A DNA stretch of 64,000 nt from Hellea sp. (GCA_020631215.1 JAHDHS010000010.1:1-64000), one strand, 5' to 3'. Shown: positions 24,627 to 34,687, counted from the stretch's first letter. Numbers and translations are program-made. The notes: generated from the letters alone by a model not told the origin.

Positions 24627-26009
24627 TTAGTTGATTGCGCCGATTGAACCCAGTGTGATCAGAACTTCTGTACGACGGTTCAACTGCTCTTTGCGGTTGT
24701 CGCCTGGGATGATCGGCTCAGTTTCGCCTTTACCCTCAGAAGAGATCTTGTTGCGGTCGATACCTTGGCGAACCAACTCGTCAACAGCGTCTTTCGCACG
24801 ACGCTTAGAGAGTGAAAGGTTATAAGCAGCAGAACCGGATGTATCAGTGTGACCTACAACACGAATGTTGTCGACGTCACAGAACTGACCTGTATCCAAG
24901 ATACGGTTGATTGTGTTGCGTGTTTCAGCAGACTGACCTTTGTCAAATTCATAGTAGATGACTTCGGAACGATACTGCTCGCCACAAAGAACGGCTGTGG
25001 ATACACCCGAACGTGTCTCTGGCGGACAAATCGACAGGTCACTTACGATAGAACCATCCCAACATGTGTATGTCTGAGGTTGAGCGGGGCATTGACCAGC
25101 TTCGAATACCATTGATCCATCCCAGCAACGCACTTCAGGCTGAGCCGGAGCAGGTTCTGCAGGACATTGACCCGCATTGAAGACCATAGATCCATCCCAG
25201 CAGCGGAAATCTGCAACTGGAGCCGGAGGTGGCGGTGGAGGTGGAGGAGCCATAGCTTTGTCACCAAACCGATAACGGAAACCAGTCATAAGTGCATGTA
25301 GACCAGCATCCTCAAATTTCGAGTTTGCTGGCTGCGTAAACCCATCCACAGTATCAGTGGCAAATCCGGCATATTCCAAATTTCCAAAATTCTGATATTT
25401 GTAGTGCGTATCCCAAGTAAGTTTATCTGTGATCGCATACCCCAAACCAGCAAGAAGCTGCCAGCCGTATGCATAATCCGTATCATGTACTTCACAAGTA
25501 ATAGCTTGGCCAGCCGTGCGCGACGGATCCGGGCATGCGTCTGTACGAATTAATACAGTTCCAGCATTGTTTGCAAAATCATGAGCAACGGCATCTGCTT
25601 CTGCGCGGACAATACCGACGCCCGCACCTACGTAAGGCTCCCACTTTCCAAAGTCGTCAAAGTCGTAAATAGCATTTAACATGAGCGCGTTTGTGCGAAT
25701 CTTAGCAAAAGAGCTAGGTATTTGGCCGACTGCGCCGAGATCAGACCATAGTGAAGTTCCGTCGACCTCTAGACGCCAGTTCTCGCCAAAGTCGTAGCCA
25801 AGGCCAAGAGACATAGCTGCATTACCTTCGCTTTCAACATCACCGATAATACCTGGTGTTGTCACAGTGCGTGTGATGTCAATGTCAGTATGTGTGCCGT
25901 AACCTACGTTACCGCGAAGATACCAACCGTCTTGGTCGTCTGCCTGTGCAAGAGATGGCGCCGCCATCAATGCAGAAGCCGCCGCCGCAATAAGAAGCTT
26001 ATGCTTCAT
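24627..26009 (-). CDS. OmpA-family outer-membrane protein with CWDGS repeats
   Basis: I use the ATG at 26009 (MKHKLLIAAA) because GGAGGAAACATC precedes it; the track start is 11 codons upstream. Signal peptide to SLAQA, then an OmpA-type eight-strand beta-barrel (about 25-250), then a Pro-run hinge. Three tandem Cys-rich units follow (about 265-330: RCWDGSMVFNAGQCP, RCWDGSMVFEAGQCP, TCWDGSIVSDLSICP), and finally an OmpA C-terminal peptidoglycan-binding domain (about 345-450) with VVGHTDTSGS and NRRTEV. It should tie the outer membrane to peptidoglycan. The Cys-Trp units between barrel and peptidoglycan domain are unusual. Confidence 0.93.
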   Translation of the reverse strand: MKHKLLIAAAASALMAAPSLAQADDQDGWYLRGNVGYGTHTDIDITRTVTTPGIIGDVESEGNAAMSLGLGYDFGENWRLEVDGTSLWSDLGAVGQIPSSFAKIRTNALMLNAIYDFDDFGKWEPYVGAGVGIVRAEADAVAHDFANNAGTVLIRTDACPDPSRTAGQAITCEVHDTDYAYGWQLLAGLGYAITDKLTWDTHYKYQNFGNLEYAGFATDTVDGFTQPANSKFEDAGLHALMTGFRYRFGDKAMAPPPPPPPPAPVADFRCWDGSMVFNAGQCPAEPAPAQPEVRCWDGSMVFEAGQCPAQPQTYTCWDGSIVSDLSICPPETRSGVSTAVLCGEQYRSEVIYYEFDKGQSAETRNTINRILDTGQFCDVDNIRVVGHTDTSGSAAYNLSLSKRRAKDAVDELVRQGIDRNKISSEGKGETEPIIPGDNRKEQLNRRTEVLITLGSIGAIN

Positions 26010-26090
26010 GATGTTTCCTCCATTTATGAACGGTTCATCCATTCAAATTAATCCAAACAGCATACCCGACGGGTACACGTGCTTGGAGCA

Positions 26091-26120
26091 TAGCTACACG
26101 ATTTGGTTCCATGTTGCCAA
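26091..26120 (-). promoter_or_regulatory. Possible OmpA promoter
   Basis: On the minus strand TTGGCA (26120-26115) and TAGCTA (26096-26091) are separated by 18 bases, a fair sigma-70-like arrangement. This would leave a leader of about 75 bases containing a small palindrome, tacccg-a-cgggta (26063-26075). Predicted by eye only. The remainder of this gap up to the tRNA-Lys is AT-rich and otherwise empty. Confidence 0.3.
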
Positions 26121-26279
26121 GCCTCAATAGTGGTATTTATTCGATATTAAAAGGTTTTTTATGAAAAGTTGCTATTTTGCATCACTTTTAAGCGTCATAA
26201 AATTGTCATCCACCGAAAAGACGCCCGTATACCCTCAAAACGACTCAGTTTTGATAATGCAATATAAAATGGTTAAAAA

Positions 26280-26355
26280 TGGTACGCCCGCACGGACTCG
26301 AACCGTGGACATCCTCATTAAAAGTGAGGCGCTCTACCAACTGAGCTACGGGCGC
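26280..26355 (-). tRNA. tRNA-Lys (anticodon TTT)
   Basis: The minus strand folds into a full 76-base cloverleaf: acceptor GCGCCCG with CGGGCGT, D-stem GCTC, anticodon stem CCTCA/TGAGG around CTTTTAA (anticodon TTT), T-stem CACGG/CCGTG, and an encoded CCA. It lies between the OmpA and tgt genes, both on the same strand. Confidence 0.97.
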
Positions 26356-26427
26356 ATACCTAAGAAGCGCCGCTTACTATGGCCGACCCGCCCCCGCGTC
26401 AAGGCCAAAATATGCGTAAAAAACGTC

Positions 26428-27555
26428 TCATGTATGGTTAAGATTTGCGCGAAAACGCTGCGCAAACACTTCAAATTCATTTTTCGCGATAGCTGCCCGC
26501 ATTCTGGCCATCAAATCCTGGAAATATGCGATATTATGCCATGACAAAATCATCGCGCCCAAAAGCTCCTGACTTCGGATCAAGTGATGGACATAGGCTT
26601 TGCTGTAATTTTGAGACGCTGGGGACACTATCGACGCATCGAGTGGCGAGTCATCTTCGGCGAATTCGGCCTTTTTGATGTTGTACGGCCCCTCATCCGT
26701 CCAGACCTGACCATGCCGACCGGAACGGGTCGGAATGACGCAGTCAAACATATCGACACCGCGATAGACCGCTTCAACCAGATCAATCGGCTTGCCGACA
26801 CCCATTAAATATCGGGGTCTGTCCTGTGGCAAATGAGGCACAGTTAAGTCCAATGTTTCGCACATCGCCTCATGCCCCTCCCCCACAGCCAGTCCGCCAA
26901 TCGCAAAACCGCCATAACCGCCGGCCGTGGTATCCGCGACACTGGCTTCGGCGCTGGCTTGCCGCAAATCCGAAAAGGTTGAGCCCTGAACAATGGCGAA
27001 GAGCGTTTGATTTTCACGCTCACCAAAGGCCGCCAAAGACCGCTGCCCCCAACGCAGGGATAGCTCCATGGAGGATTTCGCCGCATGATAGGGCGATGGA
27101 TACCCTGTGCACTCATCCAATTGCATAGAAATATCCGCCCCGAGCAGATCAGCCTGTATCTCAATCGACCGCTCCGGCGTCAGCATATGTTTGGAGCCAT
27201 CCAGATGAGATTGAAACTCAACCCCTGCCTCGCTCATTTTGCGCAGCTTGGACAGTGACCAAACCTGAAACCCTCCGGAGTCAGTCAAAATCGGACCTTC
27301 CCAGCCACCAAATTTATGAAGCCCGCCCAAACGCTTCACCCGCTCCGCTCCGGGCCGCAGCATGAGGTGATAAGTATTGCCCAGAATAATATCCGATCCG
27401 GCGCCCCTAACCTGATCCATATACAGGCCCTTAACTGTGCCTGCTGTCCCGACCGGCATAAAGGCGGGCGTGCGAATATCCCCGCGCGGCGTTTTCAACA
27501 CCCCTGTGCGGGCTTTGCCTTCGGAGGCATGTATATCGAAAGGAAATTTCGCCAT
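26428..27555 (-). CDS. tgt: tRNA-guanine transglycosylase lacking the zinc cysteines
   Basis: Exchanges G34 for preQ1 in tRNAs for Asp, Asn, His and Tyr, in queuosine synthesis. The ATG at 27555 overlaps the queA stop (TAATG); the track start 15 bases upstream is inside queA. The 375-residue length is normal. The active-site Asp region DSGGFQVWS (near 90) and the nucleophile region FDCVIPTRSGRHG (near 270) are present. The C-terminal zinc site is not: where family members read CxCxxC before NYSRAYLHHL, this reads IVSPAS before NYSKAYVHHL, so all three Cys are replaced. The His ligand (SWHN) remains. It is otherwise intact, so it is probably an active enzyme with an altered zinc region. Confidence 0.95.
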   Translation of the reverse strand: MAKFPFDIHASEGKARTGVLKTPRGDIRTPAFMPVGTAGTVKGLYMDQVRGAGSDIILGNTYHLMLRPGAERVKRLGGLHKFGGWEGPILTDSGGFQVWSLSKLRKMSEAGVEFQSHLDGSKHMLTPERSIEIQADLLGADISMQLDECTGYPSPYHAAKSSMELSLRWGQRSLAAFGERENQTLFAIVQGSTFSDLRQASAEASVADTTAGGYGGFAIGGLAVGEGHEAMCETLDLTVPHLPQDRPRYLMGVGKPIDLVEAVYRGVDMFDCVIPTRSGRHGQVWTDEGPYNIKKAEFAEDDSPLDASIVSPASQNYSKAYVHHLIRSQELLGAMILSWHNIAYFQDLMARMRAAIAKNEFEVFAQRFRANLNHT

Positions 27556-28610
27556 TACGCCGCCGCCCATATCAGGCTGCTGTCACCATAGCTATAGAAA
27601 CGATAGTCGTTTTTGATTGCATGATCATAGGCGGCTTGCATGGTGTTCAGGCCCGCAAGGCTGCTCACCAACATGAACAGCGTGGATTTCGGCAGGTGGA
27701 AATTTGTCATCAGCCCATCAATGATCTGAAACTGATAACCCGGCGTGATGAAGATATTGGTATCGCCGCGAAACCCTTTCACCTGCCCGTTTTTAGCCGA
27801 GGCCTCCAGCGCCCGCAACGCCGTCGTGCCCACAGCAATCACCCGCCCGCCTTGCGCGCGGGCCGCATTGATCCGCGCGGCAACATCTGCGGGCAGATCA
27901 AACCATTCATGATGCATGACATGATCGTCAGTATTCTCACTTTTGACGGGCAGAAACGTCCCGGCCCCCACATGCAGCGTCAGATATTCAATCTCTACGC
28001 CCTTATCTTTCAAGCGCTTGAGCAGTTTCGGCGTGAAATGCAGCCCCGCCGTTGGCGCAGCAACGGAGCCTGCTTCATCAGCAAATATTGTCTGATAATT
28101 TTCAGCATCGGCCGCCTCGATTTCGCGCTTGCGGGCGATATAGGGCGGAAGCGGCATTTGCCCAATTGCCTCGATTTGCACCGATAGAGCTTCGCCGGAT
28201 TGATTGAAACTCAGGCTGATATCTCCGCCATTTCTGATTTCAGTCACGACAGCCGACAAGCTTTTAGAAAAATGCAGTTCATCGCCCACTTTTAGGCGCT
28301 TCACAGGCCGCGCAAAGGCCGCCCATTGATTGCCGGATACTTGTTTGTGCAAATTTACTGTGACGGTCACATCCCCTCCGCCGCCATGGGCGCGGGCCGG
28401 ACGTATCGCCGTCAGCGCCGCCGGAATCACCTTGGTGTCGTTGAGGACCAGAACATCCCCTGCTCTTAAATGGTCAGGAAAGTTAGCAACTAAATCATCC
28501 TGCAACCCGCCATCCGGCAAAACCAAAAGCTGCCGCGCTGTGCCGCGCGGCAGTGGCCGAAGCGCTATCGCGCTTTCGGGCAGCTCGAAATCAAAAGCTG
28601 ATACGTCCAT
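27555..28610 (-). CDS. queA: S-adenosylmethionine:tRNA ribosyltransferase-isomerase
   Basis: Transfers and isomerises the ribosyl part of S-adenosylmethionine onto preQ1 in tRNA to give epoxyqueuosine. The 351-residue length is typical. Features include FDFELPESAIALRPL at the N-terminus, NDTKVIPAAL near 58, APTAGLHFTP near 170, LHVGAGTFLPVK near 195 and NFHLPKSTLFMLVSSLAG near 305. It sits directly before tgt, with overlapping stop and start, and after the cyclophilin genes with a 19-base gap. coaD, the two cyclophilins, queA and tgt form one likely operon. Confidence 0.96.
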   Translation of the reverse strand: MDVSAFDFELPESAIALRPLPRGTARQLLVLPDGGLQDDLVANFPDHLRAGDVLVLNDTKVIPAALTAIRPARAHGGGGDVTVTVNLHKQVSGNQWAAFARPVKRLKVGDELHFSKSLSAVVTEIRNGGDISLSFNQSGEALSVQIEAIGQMPLPPYIARKREIEAADAENYQTIFADEAGSVAAPTAGLHFTPKLLKRLKDKGVEIEYLTLHVGAGTFLPVKSENTDDHVMHHEWFDLPADVAARINAARAQGGRVIAVGTTALRALEASAKNGQVKGFRGDTNIFITPGYQFQIIDGLMTNFHLPKSTLFMLVSSLAGLNTMQAAYDHAIKNDYRFYSYGDSSLIWAAA

Positions 28611-28629
28611 CTGGACGAAATATGGCGGC

Positions 28630-29088
28630 CTAAGAGACCGTCATCTTGACGATCTTACCGGGATAGCGAGGCGGTTCACCTTTGGGCAGAGCGTCGATGA
28701 ATTCCATGCCGCTTTCGACCTGTCCCCAGACCGTATATTGCCCGTTTAAAAATGACGCATCGTCAAAACAGATAAAGAACTGACTGGACGCCGAATTTGG
28801 GTTGGCGGCCCGTGCCATGGAACAGGTTCCGCGCACATGCGGCGTTGAATTAAACTCTGCCTCTATCTGTTTCTTTGCACCGCCCATGCCGGTGCCGTCC
28901 GGACAGCCGCCCTGCGCCATAAATCCGTCAATGACGCGATGAAAGGTCAGCCCGTCATAAAAGCCGTCCTTGGCCAAAGTCGTGATTTGCTCGACATGTT
29001 TTGGGGCCACATCCGGGCGCAATGCGATGACCACGTCACCCGTTGTCCCGTCATTTGCATCGACGGTAATTGTCAGTTTTTCTGCCAT
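28630..29088 (-). CDS. Cytoplasmic cyclophilin-type peptidyl-prolyl isomerase
   Basis: Catalyses cis-trans isomerisation of prolyl bonds. It is 152 residues with no signal peptide. The cyclophilin core is complete: FHRVIDGFMAQGGCPDGTG, the ANPNSASSQFFICF signature and FLNGQYTVWGQV. It lies 11 bases downstream of the exported paralogue, with which it shares the fold and many residues, suggesting an old tandem duplication with one copy per compartment. Confidence 0.95.
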   Translation of the reverse strand: MAEKLTITVDANDGTTGDVVIALRPDVAPKHVEQITTLAKDGFYDGLTFHRVIDGFMAQGGCPDGTGMGGAKKQIEAEFNSTPHVRGTCSMARAANPNSASSQFFICFDDASFLNGQYTVWGQVESGMEFIDALPKGEPPRYPGKIVKMTVS

Positions 29089-29099
29089 GTTATCTCTCT

Positions 29100-29996
29100 T
29101 TAATTGGCTTGTGTTGGGACGGTAATATCACAAATATCAGGATAAGTTCCGTCGTCTTTTTTAAAAGTCTTTAGATGTGTTTTAAAGGCCGGATGGTCAG
29201 TTTTCATGACCTGAACGCTCGGCGCATCCTTCATGTCGGAGGCGACTTTGACCCAATTCATTTGATCAGGCACCCAGCCCGGCACTTCACCGATCGTCCC
29301 GACCTTGAATTTCTCCAAATGCTCTTGCCCCATGACGGTCGCGCCCCAGATAGAATATTGCGCGTCAAGATGATTAGCCATAGCCCGCATCAGGAAAAAC
29401 TGGCTATTGGCGGAATTCGGATCACTCGTCCGTGCCATGGATGTCACACCTTTGCAGTGCAGGCCCATCGCGCCGACTTTGCCGTCTTTGGTGAGCATAG
29501 CCTGGCTTTGCGGCTGCGTGGCGACAGGCAAGGCTTTGTAAAACCCTGTCCCGACTTCTTTGCCGCCGGCCAGCCGCGCGCCCACCAATGTCACAGACAT
29601 GTCTGCCCCGCGCCGGAAGGTGAATTCTGCCGGAATATTTGGCAATTGGCTGTCACCCGTACCGTCACCATTTGAGCCGTCACCCGTTTGGTTCATGAAA
29701 CCGTCAATCACACGGTGAAACGGGACATTGTCATAGAAGCCCTGACGCGCCAACGCCTTGACCTGCGCGACATGTTTCGGCGCAATTTCCGGATAAAGCT
29801 CGACGCCGATGACGCCATAAGCCGTATCAATGACGAGCAAATTTTCAGGATCAACTGAACGCCATGCCTCGGCAGGCAGCTGACTCATGACGGCGGTTTT
29901 GGAGGTGACGACAGCATCCGTTTCAGGGGCCTCTGCCGCGCAAGCGGATGTCATGAGGGAGGCAGCCATAGCGGCGCCCATGAGAAAGCGTTTCAT
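29100..29996 (-). CDS. Exported cyclophilin-type peptidyl-prolyl isomerase (probable lipoprotein)
   Basis: A 298-residue cyclophilin with an N-terminal signal ending in a lipobox (LMTSAC near residue 19), so it is probably tethered in the periplasm. The core shows FHRVIDGFMNQTGDG near 98, SDPNSANSQFFLMR near 190 and LDAQYSIWGATVMG. It is about 140 residues longer than the cytoplasmic copy because of insertions in the middle and a C-terminal extension ending in a Cys-containing tail (YPDICDITVP). It lies between coaD and the cytoplasmic paralogue. Confidence 0.93.
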   Translation of the reverse strand: MKRFLMGAAMAASLMTSACAAEAPETDAVVTSKTAVMSQLPAEAWRSVDPENLLVIDTAYGVIGVELYPEIAPKHVAQVKALARQGFYDNVPFHRVIDGFMNQTGDGSNGDGTGDSQLPNIPAEFTFRRGADMSVTLVGARLAGGKEVGTGFYKALPVATQPQSQAMLTKDGKVGAMGLHCKGVTSMARTSDPNSANSQFFLMRAMANHLDAQYSIWGATVMGQEHLEKFKVGTIGEVPGWVPDQMNWVKVASDMKDAPSVQVMKTDHPAFKTHLKTFKKDDGTYPDICDITVPTQAN

Positions 29997-30006
29997 GGTG
30001 AAAATC

Positions 30007-30498
30007 CTAACTAAATTTATCTTTCAGGCGTTGTTCGACTTCGGGTGTCACGAACTGGCTGACATCCCCGCCCAGACGGGCAATCTCTTTGACGAGACGC
30101 GAGGCAATAGTTTGATATTGTGGGTCGGCCATAAGGAATACAGTTTCGATATCCGGGTTCAAACGATCATTCATACCGGCCATCTGGAACTCATATTCAA
30201 AGTCCGAAACGGCCCGCAAGCCGCGCACTATCATGGAGGCCCCGCAGCTTTCAACAAAATGTATCAGTAAACCTTCGAAAGGTTTCACCTCCACCTCTAT
30301 ACGCTTGCGGAAAGGCTCAACAACTCGCTCAACCATTTCAACCCGCTCTGACAGGCTAAAAAGCGGCCCCTTATCCTTATTAATCGCCACACCGACAACC
30401 AAGCGGTCGCATAAATTGCTGGCACGTTTCAAAATATCCAAATGCCCCAAGGTCATCGGGTCAAATGTGCCGGGATAGAGTGCAATGCGCTTTGTCAT
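30007..30498 (-). CDS. coaD: Phosphopantetheine adenylyltransferase
   Basis: Adds AMP to 4'-phosphopantetheine, the penultimate step in coenzyme A synthesis. The 163-residue length is standard. Motifs: YPGTFDPMTLGHLDIL with the TxGH nucleotide motif at residues 8-23, IVRGLRAVSDFEYE near 90 and IASRLVKEIA near 130. First gene of the operon leading through two cyclophilins to queA and tgt, an order common in Alphaproteobacteria. It is divergent from the S41 peptidase gene. Confidence 0.97.
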   Translation of the reverse strand: MTKRIALYPGTFDPMTLGHLDILKRASNLCDRLVVGVAINKDKGPLFSLSERVEMVERVVEPFRKRIEVEVKPFEGLLIHFVESCGASMIVRGLRAVSDFEYEFQMAGMNDRLNPDIETVFLMADPQYQTIASRLVKEIARLGGDVSQFVTPEVEQRLKDKFS

Positions 30499-30566
30499 AG
30501 GGGCTGTTTATAGAGCGGCATAATGTTTGACTAGAAGTTTTTCAGCGTAACGATTATGACTTTGAC

Positions 30567-31859
30567 ATGACAAAAAAATTTATCGCCACTTCAATGTTTT
30601 CAGCGCTCGCGGCCATGTCTCTGACCAGTTGTCAGGATTCGAGAACCTTTGAGACTACATCAACGCCCGCCGAACAGACCTTAGAATTTAACGCCAATGA
30701 TGCCTGGGAAGAATTTGAAGGGCAGTTTAGGCTATTTTACGCCTATATTGATCGGTATGATTTCGATGTGGATGAAGTGCTAAATCGCACAAAAAACTTA
30801 GCGCTCAAGTCAAGTGACAAAGCCGAATTTCGCCGAATTTTACACCGCATGACCTTTGCCTTTACAGACCCGCATTTCATCATAGGGCCGTTTGAAGACG
30901 AGGATTTCAACATTATCCCGACCAGCTCAGATATACGGATCGCCTTACAAAACGGCTCTTACATCGTGACAGACGTTCGGGCTGGCTCAGCTGCGGATAA
31001 GGCCGGGGTTAGACCTGGATGGATCTTGGCGGCGGTGAATGGCACTGATATCGATGAAGCTGTGTTGTCCCCATTCGTTGATATTGTATCGAACCCGACT
31101 GAAAAACAGCTGAGCTATGCTGCAACTTTGCTGGCAAACGGACAAAGAAAATATGATCGAAAGTTGACGTTCAAACATGATGGCGGGGACGAAGTCATTT
31201 CGCTTCCCAGTCCCCGGGATTTTGCCATAGCCCTTAACGAGCAAGCCATAGTGAGTGTCAGGCGGGAGAGTAATATTGGGATTATTCGAATCAATAATTC
31301 GCTCGGTAATAATGATCTGATCACCGAATTTGATAAAGCCATCAAAGAGGTATCAAATGTCGATGGCTTAGTCATTGATATGCGCAACACAGCCAGCGGC
31401 GGGAACACAGAGGTTGGACGCTCTATATTGGGGCATTTTGTGTCAAAGTCTCGGCCTTATCAAGTTCACGAAATCCCGTCGCTCGAACGCGAATATACGG
31501 TGCCCCGTCATTTTGTAGAATATGTCAAACCACGTCAGCCTTATTTTGACCCAGACAAAACGGTCGTTCTGGGGAGTTTTTGGACCGGCAGTATGGGCGA
31601 AGGGTTGGTGATAGGTTTCGATGCAATCGGCGTTCATACCATCGCCTCTGATATGGGAGATCTGTTAGGGGAATTATCAAATTTTGATCTGGAAATTTCA
31701 GGCGCCAGAATGGATATCGGAACGGAAACACTTTTCCATATCAATGGACAACCCCGCGAAGATTATGTGGCAGACTTACCGCTCGCCTCCGCAGATCGTG
31801 CAGCTGATGGGTCTGATCCTGCGATGAAGGCAGCCCTAGAGTATTTACAGGCTGAATAA
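30567..31859 (+). CDS. S41-family peptidase, lipoprotein with PDZ domain
   Basis: A 430-residue exported protein with lipobox SLTSC near residue 22. An N-terminal helical part (about 40-100) precedes a PDZ-like domain (about 120-175: YIVTDVRAGSAADKAGVRPG). An S41 (tail-specific protease-like) domain follows, with NIGIIRINNSLG near 227, VIDMRNTASGGNTE near 268 and the probable Ser nucleophile in WTGSMGEGL near 340. The typical CtpA Lys/Gln partners are not obvious, so it belongs to a divergent S41 subgroup. Probable role: periplasmic proteolysis of unknown substrates. Confidence 0.85.
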   Translation: MTKKFIATSMFSALAAMSLTSCQDSRTFETTSTPAEQTLEFNANDAWEEFEGQFRLFYAYIDRYDFDVDEVLNRTKNLALKSSDKAEFRRILHRMTFAFTDPHFIIGPFEDEDFNIIPTSSDIRIALQNGSYIVTDVRAGSAADKAGVRPGWILAAVNGTDIDEAVLSPFVDIVSNPTEKQLSYAATLLANGQRKYDRKLTFKHDGGDEVISLPSPRDFAIALNEQAIVSVRRESNIGIIRINNSLGNNDLITEFDKAIKEVSNVDGLVIDMRNTASGGNTEVGRSILGHFVSKSRPYQVHEIPSLEREYTVPRHFVEYVKPRQPYFDPDKTVVLGSFWTGSMGEGLVIGFDAIGVHTIASDMGDLLGELSNFDLEISGARMDIGTETLFHINGQPREDYVADLPLASADRAADGSDPAMKAALEYLQAE

Positions 31860-31900
31860 CCATCTTAAGTGGGTAGCTCCCAGCTTGAATAAGCGATTTT

Positions 31901-34687
31901 CTAGGCTTGGGCCGGTGGGTCAGAGGCGGCACTATCCTCACCGTCATCACCCTCTTCATCTTCGGTCTCTTCAATTCGCCCGACCGAGACGACTTTTTCG
32001 TCTTCGCGTGTTCTAAGCACCCAGACGCCTTTGGCGCTGCGCTGGCTGATGGAGATGTTTTTGACGGGCGTTCGGATGATCTGACCACCATCGGTCACGA
32101 GCATGATTTGATTGTCATCTTCGACGATAAAACTTCGAACCAGCTTGGCCGGATCGGCTTTCTTGCCGCGGTCAAGTATTTGCGCCACCATGCCCTTCCC
32201 GCCTCTGTTTTTACAGGCATAGCGGAAGGACGATGTGCGTTTGCCCAGGCCGTCATCGGCAATGGTCAGAACGAATTCTTCATTGGCAGACAGGAAGGCA
32301 TAGCGTTCATCAGACAAGATTGTATCGCTGTCCTCATCCGGCGTCTCCGTTTGGACATCATCGCCCAGCGCGCGCCGTTCGGCGGTCGAGCGTTTGATGA
32401 ACGCCATGCGTTCATCCTGCTCGATGTCAATATGGCGCAGGATAGCCATAGAGATCACTTCATCGCCGTCGGCCAGCTTGATCCCGCGCACACCCGTCGA
32501 AGCGCGGGAATTAAAGCGGCGTACATCGGTGACTTTGAAACGAATGGTTTTACCCATCAGCGTCGTCAGCAAGACATCATTATCTTCAGTGACCACGCGC
32601 ACATCGACAATGCCGTCACCTTCATCGGGCTTCATGGCGATTTTACCATTGCGGTTGACTCGGGTAAAATCGGCTAGGCTGTTTCGGCGTACACCGCCCG
32701 AGCGCGCTGCAAACATGATATCCAGATCTTTCCAGCTATCCTCGTCCTCAGGCAGCGCCATGATAGAGTTGATGGTCTCGCCCTGCTCTAGCGGCAGCAA
32801 ATTGACCAAGGCCTTGCCGCGCGTATTCGGCCCGCCCAGCGGCAATTTCCAGACCTTCAGCTTATAGACTATCCCGGTCGAGCTAAAGAACAGAACCGGC
32901 GTGTGCGTATTGGCCACAAAGACTGTTGTGACGTAATCCTCATCTTTGGTGGACATGCCCGAGCGGCCCTTACCACCGCGTCTTTGCGCGCGATAAGTGT
33001 CCAGAGCAGTGCGTTTCACATAGCCCTGTGAGGTCACAGTCACGACCATATCCTCAACGGCGATGAGATCTTCATCGTCAAAATCCAGCTCACCTTCCAT
33101 AAAGATCGAGCGCCGGGGCGTGGCGAATTTCTCTTTAATTTCAGACAGTTCGTCCGTGATGATGGTGTGAACACGGTCACGGGACCGCAATATATCGAGG
33201 AAGTCCGTGATCTTTTCGGCCAGCTTTTCAGCCTCATCCGTAATCTCTCCGAGACCAAGCTGTGTGAGTTTCAGCAGGCGCATGTCCAATATCGCTTTGG
33301 CCTGCTCATCGGTGAGTTGGATCGTGCCGTCATCATTAAGGCGGGAGCGCGGATCAGCAATCAGCTTTAACAGCGGCTCCATGTCTTTGGCGGGCCAGTT
33401 GCGGGCTTTCAGGTTTTCGCGGGCCTCCGCCGGATTGGCCGAGCCGCGAATGATTTTGATAACCTCATCAATATTGGCAACGGCTGTCGCAAGGCCAACC
33501 AGAATATGGGCGCGATCACGGGCTTTGGACAGATCATATTTTGTGCGGCGGGCAATGACTTCTTCGCGGAAGGCGAGGAAAGCCTCAATCATTTGCCGGA
33601 CATTCATCTGTTCCGGCTTACCGCCATTCAGCGCCAGCATGTTAGATGAGAAATTCTGTTGCAGCGGTGTAAAGCGAAAAAGCTGATTTAGTACGACATC
33701 CGGCACGGCATCGCGTTTCAATTCGATCACGACACGCATCCCGACGCGGTCAGATTCGTCCCTGACCGCCGAAATGCCTTCGATCTTTTTCTCATTCACC
33801 AAAGCCGCAATTTTTTTGATCATATTGGCCTTGTTCACCTGAAACGGAATCTCTGTGACGATGATCGCCATGCGGTCTTTGCGGATTTCTTCGATCTCGG
33901 TCTTGGCCCGCATAGTCACGGAACCCTTACCTGTCAGCACACCGGATTTTGCGCCGCTGCGGCCCATAATCAAAGCGCCGGTCGGGAAGTCCGGACCGGG
34001 GATAATATCGAGCAATTCCTGATCCGTCAGAGCGCCATTTTGCAACAAGGCAATGGCCGCATCACAGACCTCGCCGAGGTTATGCGGCGCAATATTCGTC
34101 GCCATACCCACGGCAATGCCGCCTGCCCCATTGACCAAAATATTCGGAAAGCGAGAGGGCAGAACCACAGGCTCGCTTTCAGAGGCATCGTAATTGTCCT
34201 GAAAATTGACTGTGTTCTTTTCGATATCGGCTAGCAGGCTGGCCGCCGGACGATCCATACGCACTTCGGTATATCGCATGGCGGCGGGCGGATCGCCATC
34301 AACAGAGCCAAAATTGCCTTGCCCGTCCAGCAGCGGCAGGCGCATAGAAAAATCCTGCGCCATACGCACCAAGGCATCATAAACAGCGCTATCCCCGTGA
34401 GGGTGATATTTACCGATCACATCGCCGACCACGCGGGCGGATTTCTTATAAGGCTTTTCGCGCGTAAAGCCGTTTTCATGCATTGAATACAGGATACGGC
34501 GGTGGACAGGTTTAAGCCCGTCACGCACATCCGGGATGGCGCGAGAGACGATCACTGACATAGCATAGTCGAGATAGGAGCTCTTCATCTCCTCTTCGAT
34601 AGAGATCGGCGAGACGCCTTCGGGCAGGCCGCCCGGCTGATCGTCTTCGGGGATGTCTGTTTCGTCAGTCAAAGAGAATTTTCCCAA
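31901..34687 (-). CDS. gyrA: DNA gyrase subunit A
   Basis: The DNA-cleaving subunit of gyrase. At 928 residues it has the N-terminal breakage-reunion domain ([21 protein letters not shown]-like), the catalytic Tyr in AAMRYTE, and six C-terminal blades with the GyrA-box-like RRGGKGRSG. The quinolone region reads [10 protein letters not shown], the sensitive form (Ser and Asp present). The tail is strongly acidic ([13 protein letters not shown]). The track start is TTG with an in-frame stop just before it. A second TTG five codons on (34672) gives a typical MTDETD-like start, and one of the two must be used. It is convergent with the S41 gene. Confidence 0.97.
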   Translation of the reverse strand: MGKFSLTDETDIPEDDQPGGLPEGVSPISIEEEMKSSYLDYAMSVIVSRAIPDVRDGLKPVHRRILYSMHENGFTREKPYKKSARVVGDVIGKYHPHGDSAVYDALVRMAQDFSMRLPLLDGQGNFGSVDGDPPAAMRYTEVRMDRPAASLLADIEKNTVNFQDNYDASESEPVVLPSRFPNILVNGAGGIAVGMATNIAPHNLGEVCDAAIALLQNGALTDQELLDIIPGPDFPTGALIMGRSGAKSGVLTGKGSVTMRAKTEIEEIRKDRMAIIVTEIPFQVNKANMIKKIAALVNEKKIEGISAVRDESDRVGMRVVIELKRDAVPDVVLNQLFRFTPLQQNFSSNMLALNGGKPEQMNVRQMIEAFLAFREEVIARRTKYDLSKARDRAHILVGLATAVANIDEVIKIIRGSANPAEARENLKARNWPAKDMEPLLKLIADPRSRLNDDGTIQLTDEQAKAILDMRLLKLTQLGLGEITDEAEKLAEKITDFLDILRSRDRVHTIITDELSEIKEKFATPRRSIFMEGELDFDDEDLIAVEDMVVTVTSQGYVKRTALDTYRAQRRGGKGRSGMSTKDEDYVTTVFVANTHTPVLFFSSTGIVYKLKVWKLPLGGPNTRGKALVNLLPLEQGETINSIMALPEDEDSWKDLDIMFAARSGGVRRNSLADFTRVNRNGKIAMKPDEGDGIVDVRVVTEDNDVLLTTLMGKTIRFKVTDVRRFNSRASTGVRGIKLADGDEVISMAILRHIDIEQDERMAFIKRSTAERRALGDDVQTETPDEDSDTILSDERYAFLSANEEFVLTIADDGLGKRTSSFRYACKNRGGKGMVAQILDRGKKADPAKLVRSFIVEDDNQIMLVTDGGQIIRTPVKNISISQRSAKGVWVLRTREDEKVVSVGRIEETEDEEGDDGEDSAASDPPAQA

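Noticed and set aside
26161-26544. 127-residue plus-strand ORF
   Set aside because: It runs through the tRNA-Lys gene and into the 3' end of tgt, so it cannot be a real gene.
31907-32677. 256-residue plus-strand ORF
   Set aside because: Entirely antisense to the conserved gyrA C-terminal domain.
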